NCBI GenBank assembly: GCA_022616415.1
Contig: JAKEEU010000359.1
Coordinates: forward strand, 1-64,000
DNA length: 64,000 nt
Direction of reading: 5' to 3'
Source of the DNA: Candidatus Zhuqueibacterota bacterium
GTDB taxonomy: Bacteria > Zhuqueibacterota > Zhuqueibacteria > Zhuqueibacterales > Zhuqueibacteraceae
Part shown: positions 61,559 to 64,000 of the stretch, one piece after another
Layout of the letters: the number at the start of each line of letters is the position of its first letter
Position numbering within the stretch: position 1 is the stretch's first letter
Notes under the pieces: generated by a model
The model's input: only the letters and a program-made list of their open reading frames with translations
The model's database searches: none
Told to the model about the DNA's origin: nothing
Program-made: the position numbers and the translations under genes

Positions 61559-62002
61559 TTACGATGCTTGCTTTTTGCGGGCAGCCGTCTTGTTGCGTTT
61601 CGAAGCTGTTTTATATTTGACTATCTCTTCGCGGATTTGATGGATTTCCTGCATGGTCGAATCTTCGAAATATTCGTCATAATTCTTATGCTTGATCATT
61701 TTAGTCTTAGGAGATGGTGAGACGACGACAGAATCTTGCTCCCCGCCTTTAGGCAATGTTTCAAAAGTGTTATCGTTTTTCTTTGAACTTGGCTTGATTT
61801 CATACAAATAGAAGCGGTCACCGCGGATAACCATGCGATAGCCGATTTCGGATAGAGATTGCCGGAGATCCTTTTCGGTTGCTTGCAGCCATTCCTCATA
61901 GGAAGAGAGGCCGCTTTTTTCGTATTGCTGCTCCATCTCCTCCTGGATGCGATGTATTTCCTGCATGGTTGGCGATTCGTTGTTATCTTTGTAGCGAGCC
62001 AT
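61559..62002 (-). CDS. Small protein next to the PIN-domain gene, antitoxin-like
   Basis: The start at 62002 lies 8 bases after the PIN gene's stop and has GAGG in front. The N-terminal 75 residues match the neighbouring 61155-61430 protein (TMQEIHRIQEEMEQQ, SGLSSYEEWLQATEKDLRQS, YRMVIRGDRFYLYEIKP). The C-terminus repeats the beginning and end of that protein (FEDSTMQEIHQIREEI joined to VKYKTASKRNKTAARKKQA), skipping the middle, as if a third copy had been partly deleted and fused. It is a candidate antitoxin for the PIN protein, but family membership is not established. Confidence 0.55.
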   Translation of the reverse strand: MARYKDNNESPTMQEIHRIQEEMEQQYEKSGLSSYEEWLQATEKDLRQSLSEIGYRMVIRGDRFYLYEIKPSSKKNDNTFETLPKGGEQDSVVVSPSPKTKMIKHKNYDEYFEDSTMQEIHQIREEIVKYKTASKRNKTAARKKQAS

Positions 62003-62010
62003 AACGGGCC

Positions 62011-62463
62011 TCAAAGTTGATTTGGACTGATGATGGTTATCGTTTTGTAGCCCTTGTTCAGGTTGATGTCGTTAATTCTTTTCTTATTGCTGTCATTCAC
62101 CAGATGCGTAAAATTCCAACTAAGCAAAACTTCACAATAATTTATTGTCGCAATGGCGATGTGGAAAGCATCATTCTTTGGGATTTTTAGATCCTTCAAA
62201 TATTCATACGCTAAAGCTATACACGTTGGTGTCAGCATGCGCTTATCGAGACGATCTACAAGAGCAACGAGCTTTTTCCTTCTCTTGCGGTTTTTAGTTG
62301 CGCCGAGTTCTTTAAGCGTTATATTGGAAATTATCAGATGATAATTCGGCAACTTTTGATGCCAGACTTGTTGCGTAACAATTTGTCTTTCACGATCGTG
62401 ATCATTATAATAAGCGCTGGGAACAGATGAATCCAAATACAGAAGAGGCAACGAATTTGCCAT
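62011..62463 (-). CDS. PIN-domain protein, VapC-like putative ribonuclease
   Basis: The protein (150 residues) begins LPLLYLDSSVPSAYYNDHDR, with the first PIN Asp in YLDSS; other acidic positions are the D of KIPKNDAFHIAIATINY and the polar site in VLLSWNFTHLVND. The ending YKTITIISPNQL is usual for this group. PIN proteins of toxin-antitoxin pairs cleave RNA with Mg2+. Normally the antitoxin gene is upstream or adjacent; here the small gene at 62002 follows by 8 bases, giving a reversed toxin-first order. It lies between a histidine kinase and its likely regulator, on the opposite strand. Confidence 0.75.
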   Translation of the reverse strand: MANSLPLLYLDSSVPSAYYNDHDRERQIVTQQVWHQKLPNYHLIISNITLKELGATKNRKRRKKLVALVDRLDKRMLTPTCIALAYEYLKDLKIPKNDAFHIAIATINYCEVLLSWNFTHLVNDSNKKRINDINLNKGYKTITIISPNQL

Positions 62464-62577
62464 ATAAAAACTCTCGAGTATGTCCTAACCGGATAAAAGA
62501 ATTGCTGCAGCCAAAATAAGCAAAAACCTTTTAAAAAGCAAGCACAAGTTTGAACCATGAATCAATCTTCAATCATC

Positions 62578-63942
62578 ATGAAACCCACCATCCTCGTCGT
62601 CGATGACGACGCCGCCTTTCGCGCCGTGACCTCCGCGCTGTTGGAAGACGAAGGGTACGGCGTCACCTGCGCGGCCGATGGCAACGAGGCCATCGCGCTC
62701 TTGCGCGAGCGCCATTTTGATCTCGTGCTCTCCGACCTTGTCATGACCGAGGTCAGCGGCTTGCAGGTTTTGGAAACCGCCAAAACGCTCAGCCCGCGTA
62801 CTATCGTGATTATGGTCACCGGCTTTGCCTCCGTCGAATCCGCGGTGGAGGCGATCAAGCGCGGCGCCGAAGATTATCTCACCAAGCCGTGCGGCAACGC
62901 TGAGCTATTGCTGAAAGTGGAGCGGGCTTTGGTTCAACGCCAGAAGGATGAAGAGTTGGCCCGACTGCGCGACGTGGTGACGCAAAGCCACAGCTTCGGC
63001 AATCTCATCGGCAAAAGCCCGCGCATGCAACAGGTTTTCCGCCTCGCGCAGCAAGTGGCGGGCACCGACGCTACGGTTCTGCTGCTCGGTGAAACCGGCA
63101 CGGGCAAGGAGCTGCTGGCGCGCGCCATTCATTTCAACAGCCCGCGGCGCCACGGGCCGTTTGTCGCCGTCAACTGCGCCGCCATTGCGGAGACGCTTTT
63201 GGAAAGCGAGCTGTTCGGCCACGAAAGAGGGGCGTTCACCGGCGCGATTCGCCAAAAGCCGGGGCGTTTCGAGATGGCGGAAAAAGGCACGCTCTTTCTC
63301 GATGAAATCGGCGACATCCCGATGGCGACGCAGATCAAATTGCTGCGGGTTTTACAGGAGCGCGAATTTGAGCGCGTCGGCGGCAATGAAACGATTCGCT
63401 GCGATATCCGGCTCATCTCCGCCACCAATCACAATCTCGAGCAGGCCATTCAGGAGAAAAAATTTCGTGAAGATCTTTATTACCGCCTCAACGTCGTGCC
63501 GATTCGGCTGCCGGCGTTGCGCGAGCGACCGGAGGATATTCCGTTGTTGGCACGGCATTTCCTGCAAAAGTACGTGCAAGCGCTGAACAAGCCGGTCGCC
63601 AAAATTTCTGAGGCCGCTCTGAACCTGCTCTTGCAGCACAAGTGGCCGGGCAACGTGCGCGAATTAGAGAACCTCATCGAGCGCGCCATCGTTTTGTGCA
63701 CCGGCGAAGTCATCGACGTCGAGCATTTGCTGATGCTGCAGGATCGTCCGGAAGCCGATCTTTTGAGCCAGGCGCGCAGTCGGCACCTGACTGAACGCCA
63801 GCTTACGCAGCTTTACGCGCGCATTATTCTCGACGTGGCCGCCGGCAACAAAAAAGAAGCCTGCCGCATTCTCGACATCAATTTCCGCACGCTGCAGAAC
63901 CGGCTGGAGGGCTTGGCGGCGGACGCAACGAACGAATCGTAA
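62578..63942 (+). CDS. NtrC-family sigma-54-dependent response regulator
   Basis: The receiver domain has the acidic pocket VDDD (9-11), phospho-acceptor Asp53 (LVLSDLVMTE) and Lys103 (YLTKPCG). The AAA+ domain has Walker A GETGTGKE (171-178), the sigma-54 contact loop GAFTGA (218-223), Walker B LFLDEIGD and the sensor motif FREDLYYRLNVVPIRLPALR. The C-terminus carries a Fis-type helix-turn-helix (AACNKK-type AAGNKKEACRILDINFRTLQ). It would activate sigma-54 promoters when phosphorylated, probably by the kinase at 59082. The start at 62578 (MKPTILVVDDD) is preferred over 62557; the two ATGs are 7 codons apart. A palindrome (CCAGACA-GCT-TGTCTGG, 63944-63960) lies right after the stop. Confidence 0.95.
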   Translation: MKPTILVVDDDAAFRAVTSALLEDEGYGVTCAADGNEAIALLRERHFDLVLSDLVMTEVSGLQVLETAKTLSPRTIVIMVTGFASVESAVEAIKRGAEDYLTKPCGNAELLLKVERALVQRQKDEELARLRDVVTQSHSFGNLIGKSPRMQQVFRLAQQVAGTDATVLLLGETGTGKELLARAIHFNSPRRHGPFVAVNCAAIAETLLESELFGHERGAFTGAIRQKPGRFEMAEKGTLFLDEIGDIPMATQIKLLRVLQEREFERVGGNETIRCDIRLISATNHNLEQAIQEKKFREDLYYRLNVVPIRLPALRERPEDIPLLARHFLQKYVQALNKPVAKISEAALNLLLQHKWPGNVRELENLIERAIVLCTGEVIDVEHLLMLQDRPEADLLSQARSRHLTERQLTQLYARIILDVAAGNKKEACRILDINFRTLQNRLEGLAADATNES

Positions 63943-63943
63943 C

Positions 63944-63960
63944 CCAGACAGCTTGTCTGG
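63944..63960 (+). terminator. Short perfect hairpin after the sigma-54 regulator gene
   Basis: CCAGACA and TGTCTGG form a 7-bp stem with a 3-base loop directly after the TAA stop. No T-run follows, so termination is only possible. The inner GACAGCTTGTC also occurs at 7541-7551. Confidence 0.35.
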
Positions 63961-64000
63961 AAATGGCTTGCAAAGAAGCAAGAGAGCTTGATTACTTGCA

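Noticed and set aside
1-64000. CRISPR array
   Set aside because: Repeats found are 7-base-period tracts or palindromes; none has direct repeats of 25-40 bases with unique spacers.
1-64000. tRNA or rRNA genes
   Set aside because: No sequence with a convincing T-loop and acceptor pairing was found by eye; a covariance search would be needed to be certain.

Overview
The window looks like chromosomal DNA of a Gram-negative bacterium of the Fibrobacteres-Chlorobi-Bacteroidetes side of the tree, most likely a KSB1-, Calditrichaeota- or Ignavibacteria-like lineage. The main clue is two secreted proteins (32015-33502 and 34501-36639) that end in a type IX secretion C-terminal domain of the NYPNPFNPTTT type. 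Supporting clues are an outer-membrane export protein, a porin-like barrel, Rhs/YD-repeat proteins with DNRLRE and LamG-like domains, and heptamer-period repeats. The phylum is an inference; no rRNA or tRNA gene was found.

Layout. 1-500: 3' half of a DDE transposase running off the left edge. 607-2910: a small membrane protein and a ClC-type protein with CBS and TrkA-C domains that lacks the usual filter helices. 2913-6990 (minus): a compact four-gene group (ParB-like protein, PD-(D/E)XK-like protein, D12-class adenine methylase, GAF plus TIR/deoxyribosyltransferase-like protein) that looks like a defence or modification cassette. 7121-7529: decayed remains of a small gene pair. 7689-9966: clpS and mutY, divergent from greA. 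9951-18578 (minus): two large Rhs-type genes, both broken. 18844-24516 (minus): a sugar-phosphate nucleotidyltransferase fused to a mutase-like domain, glgC and a MATE exporter. 24982-28158: an MFS remnant, a coiled-coil lipoprotein and an ATP-grasp protein.

28736-56470 is a surface-polysaccharide locus. Export and chain length: Wza-like and Wzz-like proteins. Polymerisation and flipping: Wzy-like and Wzx-like proteins. Assembly: GT2 and GT4 glycosyltransferases, a GT2/polyprenyl glycosylphosphotransferase fusion, and five SAM methyltransferases. Precursors: a UDP-HexNAc dehydrogenase and RfbB. A 2OG-Fe(II) oxygenase, an alkaline-phosphatase-fold membrane protein and the two type IX secreted proteins are embedded in it. 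The expected product is a methylated, uronate-containing heteropolysaccharide.

56683-63942 holds a secreted cupredoxin-like protein, a porin-like protein, and an NtrB-like kinase and NtrC-like sigma-54 regulator. A PIN-domain cassette on the opposite strand separates the kinase from the regulator.

Across the window are many intergenic palindromes and tandem repeats with a 7-base period. Two such tracts lie inside reading frames (clpS and a membrane protein), and others touch gene ends. These, together with the truncated Rhs, transposase, MFS and glycosylphosphotransferase fragments, suggest an actively rearranging genome.
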